Positions 36,750 to 45,663 of a DNA stretch of 48,848 nucleotides are shown one piece after another (position 1 is the first letter of the stretch; each line of letters opens with the position of its first letter). Source of the stretch: an uncultured Verrucomicrobiae bacterium (lineage in GTDB: Bacteria > Verrucomicrobiota > Verrucomicrobiia > Limisphaerales > AAA164-E04). The notes under the pieces are model-generated. The model was not told the DNA's origin and ran no database searches. It saw only the letters and a program-made list of their open reading frames with translations. The stretch spans positions 1 to 48,848 of the forward strand of contig CALSPN010000002.1 in NCBI GenBank assembly GCA_943788245.1. The letters are read 5' to 3'. A program made the translations under genes and the position numbers.

Positions 36750-37877
36750 TCACAGGGAGTCACTCAAGCGGAGTGCCTCACGCAGAACAGGCTCGAACAC
36801 ATCCGCCTGCCTCATGAAGCCGAGGTCGTTGGGGTGGGATGCGTCTGTGGCTCCCTCGGCATCATGACCGAGTAAATCATCCCCTGAAATGTAGAAAAGG
36901 TTTGAGACGCCGGATACTTTGAGCTCGGTGTAAGCGCGGCGCAAGGCCGTGTGGTTGGCGTCATGGAAAGCTGCTTTTTCGGGAAGGAGCCAGTCATTGG
37001 TAAAACGCCGGTCCTCCACAAGCACAACGGGCGTTTCCGGGTGCGCTTTTCGCAGTTGTTGCACCAGCGGGATGGTTCTATCAGTCACAGCTTTGGCATT
37101 CATGTTGGGCAAGCAATCGATGACAAACACCGCAGCGTCTATTGCTGTCAACAAAGTGCCGACTTCCGGGTGCATTTTGCCATTGCCAGAAAATCCCAGA
37201 TTGGTCACCGGGCGATCCAAGCGCCGTCCCAGAATGGCTGGGTGGGTCATGCCGGGACGAGAAGCACAGGCACCATGCGTGATGGATGTGCCATAGAAGA
37301 CGATCGGTTTGGCCGTGCGAGGTGATAGTCCCTTGAATACTGCTCCCTCAGGCACGCCTATCTCCAAGGACTCCGCACCGTTGTAAAGTGGTAAATAAAC
37401 AGCATATTCACGGAGTCCCGGACGGATACCTTGGAGTAACCGTGCCTCCATGGACTGCTGGTTCGGGCGAGTGGCTGCTGCCCAACGCCATTCACCACGT
37501 TCATCACGTGCATAAAGATCCAACCCACTCACGCCGCTGGCAGGCATGTGTGGCATGGCAAGGTTGGCTGAGAGCAGGGACCACTTGGCATGGATGGAAG
37601 AGGCATCGGTCTGGAATCGAACCATCATGCCGGCACTGTGCCGACTCAGATTCCAGACGGCATCGGTCACAACTCCCTCTGCCCTGGCTGGTAATCGGTC
37701 AAACCACCGCGCTCTTTCTTCATTTACCCAGGCCCGTCCCTCGGCACCCCATTCTGAGGCGTCATGCCATTGAATCGGCTTGTTTGCTTGACCGATTAGT
37801 CCGAGAGAAAAGCTCAAGCACAGGAGCATGCATGCCGCTTTGAGACCGTCCTTGAGGTTAACCTTTGAGAAAAACAT
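36750..37877 (-). CDS. Secreted SGNH/GDSL hydrolase (acetylesterase type)
   Basis: 375 residues from ATG 37877, giving a signal segment (AACMLLCLSFSLGLIGQ). An N-terminal beta-rich domain (IQWHDASEWG ... WNLSRHSAGMMVRFQTD) precedes the SGNH core. The nucleophile is in IVFYGTSITHG, block II is in LGFSGNGKM, block III is FVIDCLPNMN, and the Asp-His pair is in DASHPNDLGFMRQAD. It should remove acetyl or acyl groups from sugars outside the cell. A longer start at 37988 would add a hydrophilic leader unlike a signal. It may be co-transcribed with the small frame at 37879-38124. Confidence 0.92.
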   Translation of the reverse strand: MFFSKVNLKDGLKAACMLLCLSFSLGLIGQANKPIQWHDASEWGAEGRAWVNEERARWFDRLPARAEGVVTDAVWNLSRHSAGMMVRFQTDASSIHAKWSLLSANLAMPHMPASGVSGLDLYARDERGEWRWAAATRPNQQSMEARLLQGIRPGLREYAVYLPLYNGAESLEIGVPEGAVFKGLSPRTAKPIVFYGTSITHGACASRPGMTHPAILGRRLDRPVTNLGFSGNGKMHPEVGTLLTAIDAAVFVIDCLPNMNAKAVTDRTIPLVQQLRKAHPETPVVLVEDRRFTNDWLLPEKAAFHDANHTALRRAYTELKVSGVSNLFYISGDDLLGHDAEGATDASHPNDLGFMRQADVFEPVLREALRLSDSL

Positions 37878-37878
37878 C

Positions 37879-38124
37879 TCAAAATTTTGCCTCAATGCAG
37901 TCAATCGTGCAACTTTCGGTTCTGTTAAGCTTCCATCCACATGCAATGACCGGATCCTCCGGGATGCTGACTGCATCAAGCATCCCACGAAAACTGGATG
38001 TTTTCATGCCTGCATTGGCTCTGGCAAACTGCATCATGGCGACTGTGGCTTGCTTCCCGCTGATCGGCTCAAAGCACACGCCAGCCTGCTTGGTGATCTT
38101 TCTTTTTAATTTCAATTGCATCAA
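37879..38124 (-). CDS. Possible small hypothetical protein upstream of the SGNH hydrolase
   Basis: An 81-residue frame ends one base before the SGNH start. It has a basic N-terminus (KLKRKITKQ) and ends ACGWKLNRTESCTIDCIEAKF with three cysteines. There is no signal peptide, hydrophobic helix or recognised family. The tight spacing to the next gene is in its favour. It may equally be a chance open frame in the leader of two divergent genes, so the call is weak. Confidence 0.3.
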   Translation of the reverse strand: MMQLKLKRKITKQAGVCFEPISGKQATVAMMQFARANAGMKTSSFRGMLDAVSIPEDPVIACGWKLNRTESCTIDCIEAKF

Positions 38125-38274
38125 GGTACTGTCACTTTATTCACCATGTCCGAAGCACGTTCCCCTCAATCACCTGATCCGCAATACCAGGGTCAAGCGA
38201 CACTTTTGGCCATGGAAACAATTCCTGTTGTTCTACTGTCGGGTCTTCCTGCCTTGCACACCTTGCGATATTGC

Positions 38275-39480
38275 ATGATGAAACAGTGGCTGCTTACCGG
38301 GATCTTTTTTTGCGTCTTCTTTTATGCTGGTAGTCCCATCCTGTGTCAGTCACAGACCCTGACTTCTGCGCCACTGACGATTGAGCCCATGACTTCCATC
38401 CAGGGGCTCGCCCAATGGGATTGGACTCAAGCGAGGACAACTTTTGTTCCGGGAACGGAGCCCATCTCGATCACCACCATGTCGCGTACCAGAAAACTCG
38501 GGAGTCATGGCTATTACGATATCTACGAATCCATCAGTCGAGACCGTGGGCAAACCTGGTCCGCTCCTCGTTTGATCCCCAGTCTGGGCCGACATCAGGA
38601 TGCCGAGGGATACGAAGTCGCAGCCGGTGATTTGTGGCCGACCTACCATCCTGCGACCCATAAGGTGATTGTCACCGGTAAAACGTTTAATTTTGCCAAT
38701 GGCAGCCAGGAGGATTTTTTGAAAGAGAAGGTTGCTTATGCGGTCAAATCGCTGCAGGACGGCCGATGGGGACCCTTGAAAACGATGGACATGCCTTCAT
38801 TGGATCACTCCGGCGCAAACATACTGGCTGCCAATGCAGGTTGCAATCAGCCCTTCGTCCTGCCCGGAGGTGATCTTCTTCTGCCGATACGCTATCAGCG
38901 CACACAAGATCAGCGTGTCTACACCAGTGTGGTCGCGCGTTGCCGTTTTGATGGAGAAGAGTTGCTTTACTTGGAGCACGGAACTGAACATTCCATTGCG
39001 CGAGACCGAGGTCTTTATGAACCATCGGTGATCGCTTTCAAGGGGGGCTATTACCTTACCTTGAGGGCTGATCATGCTGCCTATGTGACCCGTGGTCAGG
39101 ATGGTCTCCATTACGATCCAGTCAAGGAATGGCGATTTGACGATGGCGATCTGCTGGGAAGTTACAACACGCAGCAGCATTGGGCGCATGTGGGCGATCA
39201 GTTATATCTGGTCTACACGCGCCGTGGTGCAGGCAATGATCATGTTTTTCGTCACCGCGCGCCATTGTTCATTGCCCGGGTAGACCCTGAGCGCTTGGTC
39301 GTTATCAGGAAAACCGAACGGGTGCTCCTGCCTGAGAACCACGCCTGTCTGGGGAATTCAGGGATCTGCCGAGTCGGTGATCAGGAAAGCTGGGTGACCT
39401 GTGGGGAAGTGCGGGTGAGTTACGGAAAACGAAAAGGAGAGGTCAATCGCGTGCTTTTCAGCCGCATGATTGCAGATTGA
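38275..39480 (+). CDS. Secreted sialidase/BNR-like six-bladed propeller protein
   Basis: About 401 residues. The start at 38275 (or 38278) gives MKQWLLTGIFFCVFFYAGS, a signal peptide. The body has the Asp-box-like turn SRDRGQTWSAPRL near the N-terminus, and a propeller run with FVLPGGDLLLPIRYQ, RDRGLYEPSVIAFKGGYYL and CLGNSGICRVGDQ. It resembles exo-sialidases and related BNR-repeat glycosidases; the catalytic Arg triad was not securely located, so activity is uncertain. The gene fits the acetylesterase-rich region, where O-acetyl removal would precede glycosidase action. Confidence 0.75.
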   Translation: MMKQWLLTGIFFCVFFYAGSPILCQSQTLTSAPLTIEPMTSIQGLAQWDWTQARTTFVPGTEPISITTMSRTRKLGSHGYYDIYESISRDRGQTWSAPRLIPSLGRHQDAEGYEVAAGDLWPTYHPATHKVIVTGKTFNFANGSQEDFLKEKVAYAVKSLQDGRWGPLKTMDMPSLDHSGANILAANAGCNQPFVLPGGDLLLPIRYQRTQDQRVYTSVVARCRFDGEELLYLEHGTEHSIARDRGLYEPSVIAFKGGYYLTLRADHAAYVTRGQDGLHYDPVKEWRFDDGDLLGSYNTQQHWAHVGDQLYLVYTRRGAGNDHVFRHRAPLFIARVDPERLVVIRKTERVLLPENHACLGNSGICRVGDQESWVTCGEVRVSYGKRKGEVNRVLFSRMIAD

Positions 39481-39512
39481 GCATGAATGGTTGCGCACCG
39501 CTTCCTTGAAGC

Positions 39513-39551
39513 AGGGTTCAACACTCGAAAGTTGTCACCCTCCCGTTTTTT
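39513..39551 (+). terminator. Probable rho-independent terminator of the BNR gene
   Basis: Arms AGGGTTCAAC and GTTGTCACCCT pair imperfectly around an eight-base loop, followed by CCCG and a run of six T residues. It lies 32 bases after the stop at 39480 and just before the PSD1 gene start. The stem has an internal mismatch, so confidence is moderate. Confidence 0.5.
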
Positions 39552-39573
39552 ATGCTAACATCTCCTTTAGAAA

Positions 39574-42506
39574 ATGCTGATGTTACGATCCATTATTTGC
39601 TCAGTGAGCCTCGTTCTGGCCGCGCAGGCCGAGGAAACTATCCAGTTCGCAAGAGACATCAGGCCTATTCTCAGTGATCGCTGTTTCAAATGCCATGGAT
39701 TGGATGAAAACAGTCGTGAAGCTGGAATGGCCTTCCATGATCGCGCGATTGCAGTGAAGGAAAAAGGGATCGTGCCCGGCGATCCAAATGCCAGTCTGAT
39801 GATCCAGCGCATGATGACGGAGGATCCGGATGACCTCATGCCGCCACCTTCCTCCAACAAACCCAGACTGAGTCCCGACGAGTTGGCAAAATTCAGAGCA
39901 TGGATTGAGCAGGGAGCCATCTATGAAGACCACTGGGCTTTCGTCTCTCCGCGTGAGACACAGACCGTCCCGCTCGAATCTGCGACGCATCCTGTTGATG
40001 GACTGATTGAGCGACGTTTGAAGCAGGAGGGGCTTGCATTCTCCAAACCCGCCTCACCCGAGAAATTGTTGCGTCGCTTGCATCTGGATCTCATCGGCCT
40101 GCCTCCGTCCACGGACGAACTCGAGTCTTTTTTGGCTGAATACAAACTAGATCATGAGAAGGCGATCACCACCGTCATCGATGCCTTACTTGGAAGACCG
40201 GAGTATGGTGAGCGCTGGGCGCGTCCATGGCTGGATCTGGCTCGCTATGCCGATACGAATGGATATGAGAAAGACCGGCCTCGATCCATCTGGCCATACC
40301 GGGATTGGGTCATCCATGCGCTCAACAATGACATGCCATACGATCAGTTCAGCATCGAGCAGTTGGCGGGTGATATGTTGCCGGGCGCCACAGCGGATCA
40401 AAAAGTCGCGACGGGCTTTCACCGCAATACCATGCTCAACGAGGAGGGCGGCATTGATCCGCTTGAATATCGATTCCATGCGATGGTCGATCGGGTGGCG
40501 ACGACAGGGACCATTTGGCTGGGATTGACCGTTGGGTGCGCCCAATGCCATACCCATAAGTTTGACCCCATCACCCACAAGGATTACTACAGTCTGTTTG
40601 CCTTGCTCAACAACGCGGATGAACCCGAGATGGAAGTTTCCTCCCCGGCATTGAAAGCGCAGCGCGAGCGCATTGAATCCGAAATACGCAAGGCAGAGGC
40701 AGCCTTGATTGGTCAGATCGAACCTGCTGCATACAAACGCTGGAAGCAGGAGACGCTGGCCCGAACCGCCGAATGGACTGCACGCTGCGTCCCGAGTCCA
40801 TGCAATCAACGCCGACCGCTGCTTGACTTGATGGAGGATGGGTCGGTGTTTGCCAGTGGCGATTTCCAAAAACGGGATGTGTATCGCCTCAAATATGACC
40901 TGAAAATCAGTTTGAGCGCAGGTGTCTGCGATTCGAATTGAGGCATTGCCTGACGAGCGGCTTCCCGCCAATGGCCCCGGCGCGGCTTATTACGAGGGGC
41001 GGAAAGGAGATTTTTTCCTCAGTGAAGTCATTGCCAAATCCGGGGGAATGCCCCTCGCTTTCAAGGATGCATCCATTGATTTTGGTAAGATTGCCATTGG
41101 ATCAGGCAAGTCGCTTGGAACAAATGTGTATGACGGCATCGGTTCCAGCGGTTGGTCCACGGCGACGCAGGAAGGCAAGCGCCATGAATTGGTATTACTC
41201 CTTGATTCTCCCCAATCCTTGCAGGACTTATCGATTGAGATGGTGTTTGAACGTCATTTTGTCGCGGCTCTGGGTCGCTTTCGTCTTTCGGTCACGGATG
41301 ATCCTGGAGAGGTCCTGGCGCGTGGAGGGGAGATCTCAGATCTGACCAGGGCCACGGACGATGGCGTTGAAACGCTTGTATGTGAACCAGGCGGAGGTAT
41401 TCGAGGCCGAGCGTCAGGAGATTGCCGCGCTGAGAAAGAGCATCCCGGACTATCCGACGACGCTCGTCATGCGTGAATGGAACGGAAACCAACGGAAAAC
41501 ATTTCGGCATCATCGGGGCGAATACCTGCAACCCAAGGAGGAAGTCTACTCCCGCAGTTCCTGCGATGTTCAGGCCTCTGCCAGCGGATCAGCCGGCCAG
41601 TCGGCTGAGCCTGGCGCGCTGGCTGGTCGGCGAGGACAATCCCCTGGCCGCGCGCATGGTGGTCAATCGTGCATGGAGAGCTTTCTTTGGGCGGGGTATC
41701 GTGCCGACGGCGGGAGATTTTGGTTATCAATCCCAATTACCCAGTCATCCTGAATTGTTGGATTATCTTGCGGTGCGACTGATGGATGACGGATGGTCAC
41801 TGAAGTCCCTCCACCGGCTGATTGTCAGCAGTCGAACTTATCAGCAGGACGCCTTGATATCGCCTGAGGCCCTTGCAAAAGATCCCGAGAACATCTGGCT
41901 GGCTCGCGGTCCCAGGTTTCGGATGAGCGGGGAGATGATTCGTGACATGGTGCTGGCCTCCAGTGGCCTCCTGTCCCGAAAGCTGGGTGGTCCAAGTGTG
42001 CATCCTCCTCAGCCCTCCAGCGTCACCGCTGCTGCTTATGGAGGTGCTCGGTGGAAGGCTTCCCAGGGAGAAAGCCGCTATCGACGCAGTCTCTACACGT
42101 TCATGAAACGGACCGCTCCCTTTGCTGCCTACCTTGCTTTTGATGGGCCAACAGGTGAACAATGCCTTCCGAGACGTGATCGCAGCAATACGCCGATTCA
42201 GGCGCTCACGCTATTGAATGACGAGATGTTCATTGAAGCGGCGCGTGCCCTGGCCTGCGCAGCTCAAGGGGACAACAGGCCGAGCAGTTGGATATGCTTT
42301 ACCACAGGATTTTGACCAGCCTGCCTCATGAAGATGAAAGGAAGGCTTTGTTGCAGTTTTATGAAAATCAGTTGGCCCGCTTGAATGCCGGTGATCTGGA
42401 TGCGGCTGAAATCCTACTGGATCAAAGTGGCAACAATCAAAGGGCTGCCATGGCAATGCTTGCACGGGCGATTTACAATCTGGACGAAGCCATCACACGG
42501 GAATAA
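39574..42506 (+). CDS. PSD1 family cytochrome c with DUF1549 and DUF1553, several frameshifts
   Basis: About 977 residues after repair, the usual length for this family. An N-terminal signal ([12 protein letters not shown]) precedes a cytochrome c domain with CFKCH (residues 37-41) in [14 protein letters not shown], then DUF1549 ([32 protein letters not shown]) and a second heme motif in [17 protein letters not shown]1553 follows ([59 protein letters not shown]). Frame breaks near 40930 (extra G), 41370, 41552 (extra T) and 42275 (missing G) are all repairable. The stop overlaps the DUF1501 start by one base. Thought to act in periplasmic electron transfer or sugar oxidation. Confidence 0.9.
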
Positions 42507-43924
42507 TGAACCATCATCCACTCAAACAATCCACCAGGCGACAGTTTTTTGAAAGCTGTGGCGTCGGTTTAGGGAAAATTGCTCTGGGCTCCCTGCTTGC
42601 TGATGTCAGCGCAAGGGCAGCCAAAACGGCATTCCCCCCCAAAGCAACCATGTTCGGCTCCAGGGCCAAGCGGGTGATTTTCCTCTTTCAGGCCGGGGCT
42701 CCCAGTCAGCTGGAGTTGTTTGATCATAAACCCAAGCTCCGGGAATTGGCGGGTAAACCCATTCCACCCTCTGTGATCGCGGGACAGCGCTATGCCTTCA
42801 TTCAGCCGGATGCGGCTGTGCTGGCTCCCCAGTTCGAATTTGCACGTCATGGTCAGTCAGGCGCCGAACTTTCAGATCGTCTGCCGCATCTGGCAAAAAT
42901 CGCGGATGAGATTGCAATCGTGAAGTCATTGAACACCGATCAGTTCAACCATGCTCCCGCACAGATCATGGTCAATACAGGTGCGCCCATCCCCGGACGT
43001 CCTGCCTTGGGGTCATGGCTCAGTTATGGGCTTGGAAGTGTTTCGCAGAACCTACCGTCTTTCGTGGTGCTCAAGAGTGGTGGCAGTGTGAGTGGCGGTG
43101 CCGCGATGTGGAGTGCCGGTTTCCTGCCCGGTAGTCACGCGGGCGTCCTCTTCCGCTCTTCGGGTGACCCCATTCTGAACACGGCTCATCCCAAGGGTTT
43201 TGATCATCAGTCTCAGCGGGATTCTCTGGATTTGATCCAGACCCTCAATAAACGTCAATTGAGCCGAGTCGGGGATCCTGAAATTCAAACGCGGATCGAT
43301 GCCTATGAAATGGCCTGGCGCATGCAGTCGGCGGCACCTGAATTGACGGATTTCAAATCAGAAAGTCAGGAGACCATGGACCTGTACGGTGCTCAGCACG
43401 GCAAGGCCAGTTACGCAAACAATTGTCTGCTGGCAAGGCGCTTGATTGAGCGTGGGGTTCGCTTTGTTCAGGTATATCATTCCGGATGGGATCATCACTC
43501 CCAGGTAGCCAGCGGAGTTACGGGGCAGACCAAGCAAACCGATCAGGCCAGTGCGGCCTTGATCATGGATTTGAAGAGGCGTGGTTTGCTTGAGGACACG
43601 CTGGTGGTCTGGGGCGGTGAGTTCGGGCGCACGCCCATGGTGGAGGCGAGTGCGGCACTCAATCGAAGCCTGGGCAGAGACCACCACCCGCAAGCCTATA
43701 CCATGTGGTTTGCCGGGGGCGGGATCCAACCTGGTGTCACTATGGGTGCTACGGACGAACTGGGGTTCAATGTGGTCGAAGATTCCGTTCATGTGCACGA
43801 TATTCAGGCAACGATTCTACATCTGCTGGGCTTGGATCATGAAAGACTGACCTTCCGGCACCAGGGACGCGATTATCGATTGACGGATGTGCATGGTCAA
43901 GTAGTGCAACAGCTGGTTGCCTGA
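42506..43924 (+). CDS. DUF1501 family protein, Tat-exported
   Basis: 472 residues, intact. The N-terminus has the Tat motif TRRQFFESCGVGLGKIALGSLLADV. The DUF1501 body is an alkaline-phosphatase-like fold: FLFQAGAPSQLELFDHKP, NHAPAQIMVNTGAPIPGRP, GSWLSYGLGS, RFVQVYHSGWDHHS, VVWGGEFGRTPM and GRDHHPQAYTMWFAGGGI. The gene always pairs with PSD1 cytochromes in planctomycetes and Verrucomicrobia. Here its ATG overlaps the PSD1 stop (TAATG), so they are coupled. Its stop falls 45-50 bases before the first recognisable Ig-like repeat of the next fragment. Confidence 0.93.
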   Translation: MNHHPLKQSTRRQFFESCGVGLGKIALGSLLADVSARAAKTAFPPKATMFGSRAKRVIFLFQAGAPSQLELFDHKPKLRELAGKPIPPSVIAGQRYAFIQPDAAVLAPQFEFARHGQSGAELSDRLPHLAKIADEIAIVKSLNTDQFNHAPAQIMVNTGAPIPGRPALGSWLSYGLGSVSQNLPSFVVLKSGGSVSGGAAMWSAGFLPGSHAGVLFRSSGDPILNTAHPKGFDHQSQRDSLDLIQTLNKRQLSRVGDPEIQTRIDAYEMAWRMQSAAPELTDFKSESQETMDLYGAQHGKASYANNCLLARRLIERGVRFVQVYHSGWDHHSQVASGVTGQTKQTDQASAALIMDLKRRGLLEDTLVVWGGEFGRTPMVEASAALNRSLGRDHHPQAYTMWFAGGGIQPGVTMGATDELGFNVVEDSVHVHDIQATILHLLGLDHERLTFRHQGRDYRLTDVHGQVVQQLVA

Positions 43925-45530
43925 TCCGCTGGAACTTTTTCAAGTGCTGCGCATCAGGCACAAGCACTGTTGCGCACCGACTCGCACCGTGGTGGTGGCC
44001 GATACGATCGCCCCGGTGATCACGCTGCTTGGCTCTGCTGAAATGGATGTGTTGCTCAATGCCACCTTCACGGATCCTGGAAGCAGCGTGAGCGATGGTT
44101 TTGAGAGCGGCCTGACTGCGACTGTGACGGGAGCCGTCGATACGTCCATCCCCGGAACCTATACCCTGACCTACAATGTGAGCGACAGCGCGGGCAATGC
44201 GGCTACCGAAGTCAAGCGCACGGTTCATGTGGTGGCCACTGGTAGTTTTCAAGTGGGAGGCAGTGTGCTCAAGCAGTCCTCTGGCAGCCTCATCCCCATG
44301 GAGGGTGTCACCGTCTCGTTGCTTCAGGATGGGCAATCGGACACGCAACTGACCGATGCCAACGGGATGTATGCCATGAGCATCAACGCATCGAGCGGTC
44401 TGAAACTCACCGCACAGAAGCCCCACGAACCAGGGCAAGCAAGCCGGGGAGTCGATGTGCTGGACATTGTGGCCATTCGAAAGCACATCCTCGTCAGAGC
44501 GCCTTTCACCAAGTCCATCGAAATGGTGGCAGCGGATACCAATCTGGATGCCTCGGTCGATGTGCGGGATATCGTCGGCATGCGCAAGGTGATCCTGGTC
44601 AGGACGGATGCCTTCCTCGAGGATGCGAATGGAGAGAAAGTCTCCTTCTGGCGTTTTGTGGCTTCTGATTTTCAGTCGGTGGATGCTTCGCAAGCCTTTG
44701 CCGAAGTGGACGCAGCACAATCCATCGATTACGCCTCAATCAATGCGAACATCAACGATGCGGATTTCCTGGCCGTCAAGCTGGGTGACGTGAATGATGA
44801 CTGGAGTGCACCGACCTCTTCAACCACTCAAAACGTGTATGTGGAAGGGGGACGCCCTCAAGCCGAGCGTCTTGCGCTCGGTTCCCCCCGTGAAATGGAG
44901 GATGGAAGGGTGGCGCTGGCACTCCATGCGAATCAGTTGCGTGGCCTGCTGGCCCTGCAGCTGGACCTGCACTGGGACCCTGAGGTCCTCGCATTGGATG
45001 GGATCCATAGTCATGGGCTAAGAGGTTTCGATGCCAGTATCCACACCGGGCACATCAAGGGCTCCACCCGCATCGCGTGGGATGATGCCAGTTTGAAGGG
45101 GGTGGACCTGGACAAGGACCAGTCGATCATTCAATTGATTTTCTCAAGACAGTCGAGCGTGAAGCGTGGTTCACCCATCCATGTCAAAAACCTCATTCTT
45201 CAGGATGAAAGGGGAGCCTATCGTGAAGAGCAGGCCACCCTTGGCTACTACCACCCGGAAGGCAATATCCCGCTCAAGGGACAGGGGCTGATGCGTTCGA
45301 TGCGTTTGGAGGATGGAAACCTGCATCTGGAATTTGAAACCCGGCTCGGGCAATCCTATGTGATTGAGACAAAACAATCCCTTGCCAAAGGTGATTGGCA
45401 GACCTGGAAGGTGGTTGAAGCCAGCGGCCAGAGTCACTCGTTTCAGTTGCCAGTCTACAAGGAACCACGCCGCTATTTCCGTGTGCGCTCAAGCAACTGG
45501 TCCAACGCGCCTAAATCTAGCTTGAAGTAA
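43917..45530 (+). CDS. C-terminal part of a giant Ig/dockerin/cohesin repeat protein (5'-truncated)
   Basis: An open frame of 537 residues, with only a TTG inside the DUF1501 end as a possible start and no signal peptide. Homology begins at about 43970 in the middle of a repeat linker (TRTVVVADTIAPVITL). Order: one Ig-like domain of the DUF5011/HYR type, a carboxypeptidase-regulatory-like beta domain (EGVTVSLLQDGQSD), a dockerin-like stretch (RGVDVLDIVAIRKHIL, then DTNLDASVDVRDIVGMRKVIL with D, N, D, D, D at calcium positions), a cohesin-like sandwich (RGLLALQLDLHWDPEVLALDG) and a closing RLGQSYVIETKQSL ... RRYFRVR module. It is the tail of a paralogue of the gene at 45664, cut off at its 5' side by rearrangement or by assembly collapse. 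Confidence 0.75.
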   Translation: MPDPLELFQVLRIRHKHCCAPTRTVVVADTIAPVITLLGSAEMDVLLNATFTDPGSSVSDGFESGLTATVTGAVDTSIPGTYTLTYNVSDSAGNAATEVKRTVHVVATGSFQVGGSVLKQSSGSLIPMEGVTVSLLQDGQSDTQLTDANGMYAMSINASSGLKLTAQKPHEPGQASRGVDVLDIVAIRKHILVRAPFTKSIEMVAADTNLDASVDVRDIVGMRKVILVRTDAFLEDANGEKVSFWRFVASDFQSVDASQAFAEVDAAQSIDYASINANINDADFLAVKLGDVNDDWSAPTSSTTQNVYVEGGRPQAERLALGSPREMEDGRVALALHANQLRGLLALQLDLHWDPEVLALDGIHSHGLRGFDASIHTGHIKGSTRIAWDDASLKGVDLDKDQSIIQLIFSRQSSVKRGSPIHVKNLILQDERGAYREEQATLGYYHPEGNIPLKGQGLMRSMRLEDGNLHLEFETRLGQSYVIETKQSLAKGDWQTWKVVEASGQSHSFQLPVYKEPRRYFRVRSSNWSNAPKSSLK

Positions 45531-45663
45531 CAAGGGGATGTAGTTTATGAACATCAACGTGCTTGTTTTATCGATAGTCATCAAAAATATTCTTATTTTT
45601 GAGAAAGGCATCAATTTTGCACTCAAAAATTGATTTCAAAAAAGAACTGCACACTCAAAAATC
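45531..45663 (+). promoter_or_regulatory. AT-rich leader of the giant repeat-protein gene with a short direct repeat
   Basis: 133 bases between two paralogous reading frames, much richer in A+T than the flanks. ACTCAAAAAT occurs twice (about 45620 and 45653), 33 bases apart, the second just before the ATG at 45664. No clear -35/-10 pair was settled on. It should hold the promoter of the downstream gene. Confidence 0.4.

Noticed and set aside
40186..40971. 261-residue minus-strand frame in the PSD1 gene
   Set aside because: Antisense of the conserved DUF1549 region; no signal or known fold.
43767..44720. 317-residue minus-strand frame in DUF1501 and the repeat-protein tail
   Set aside because: His-rich antisense of Asp/Val-rich repeats, a common artefact of this composition.
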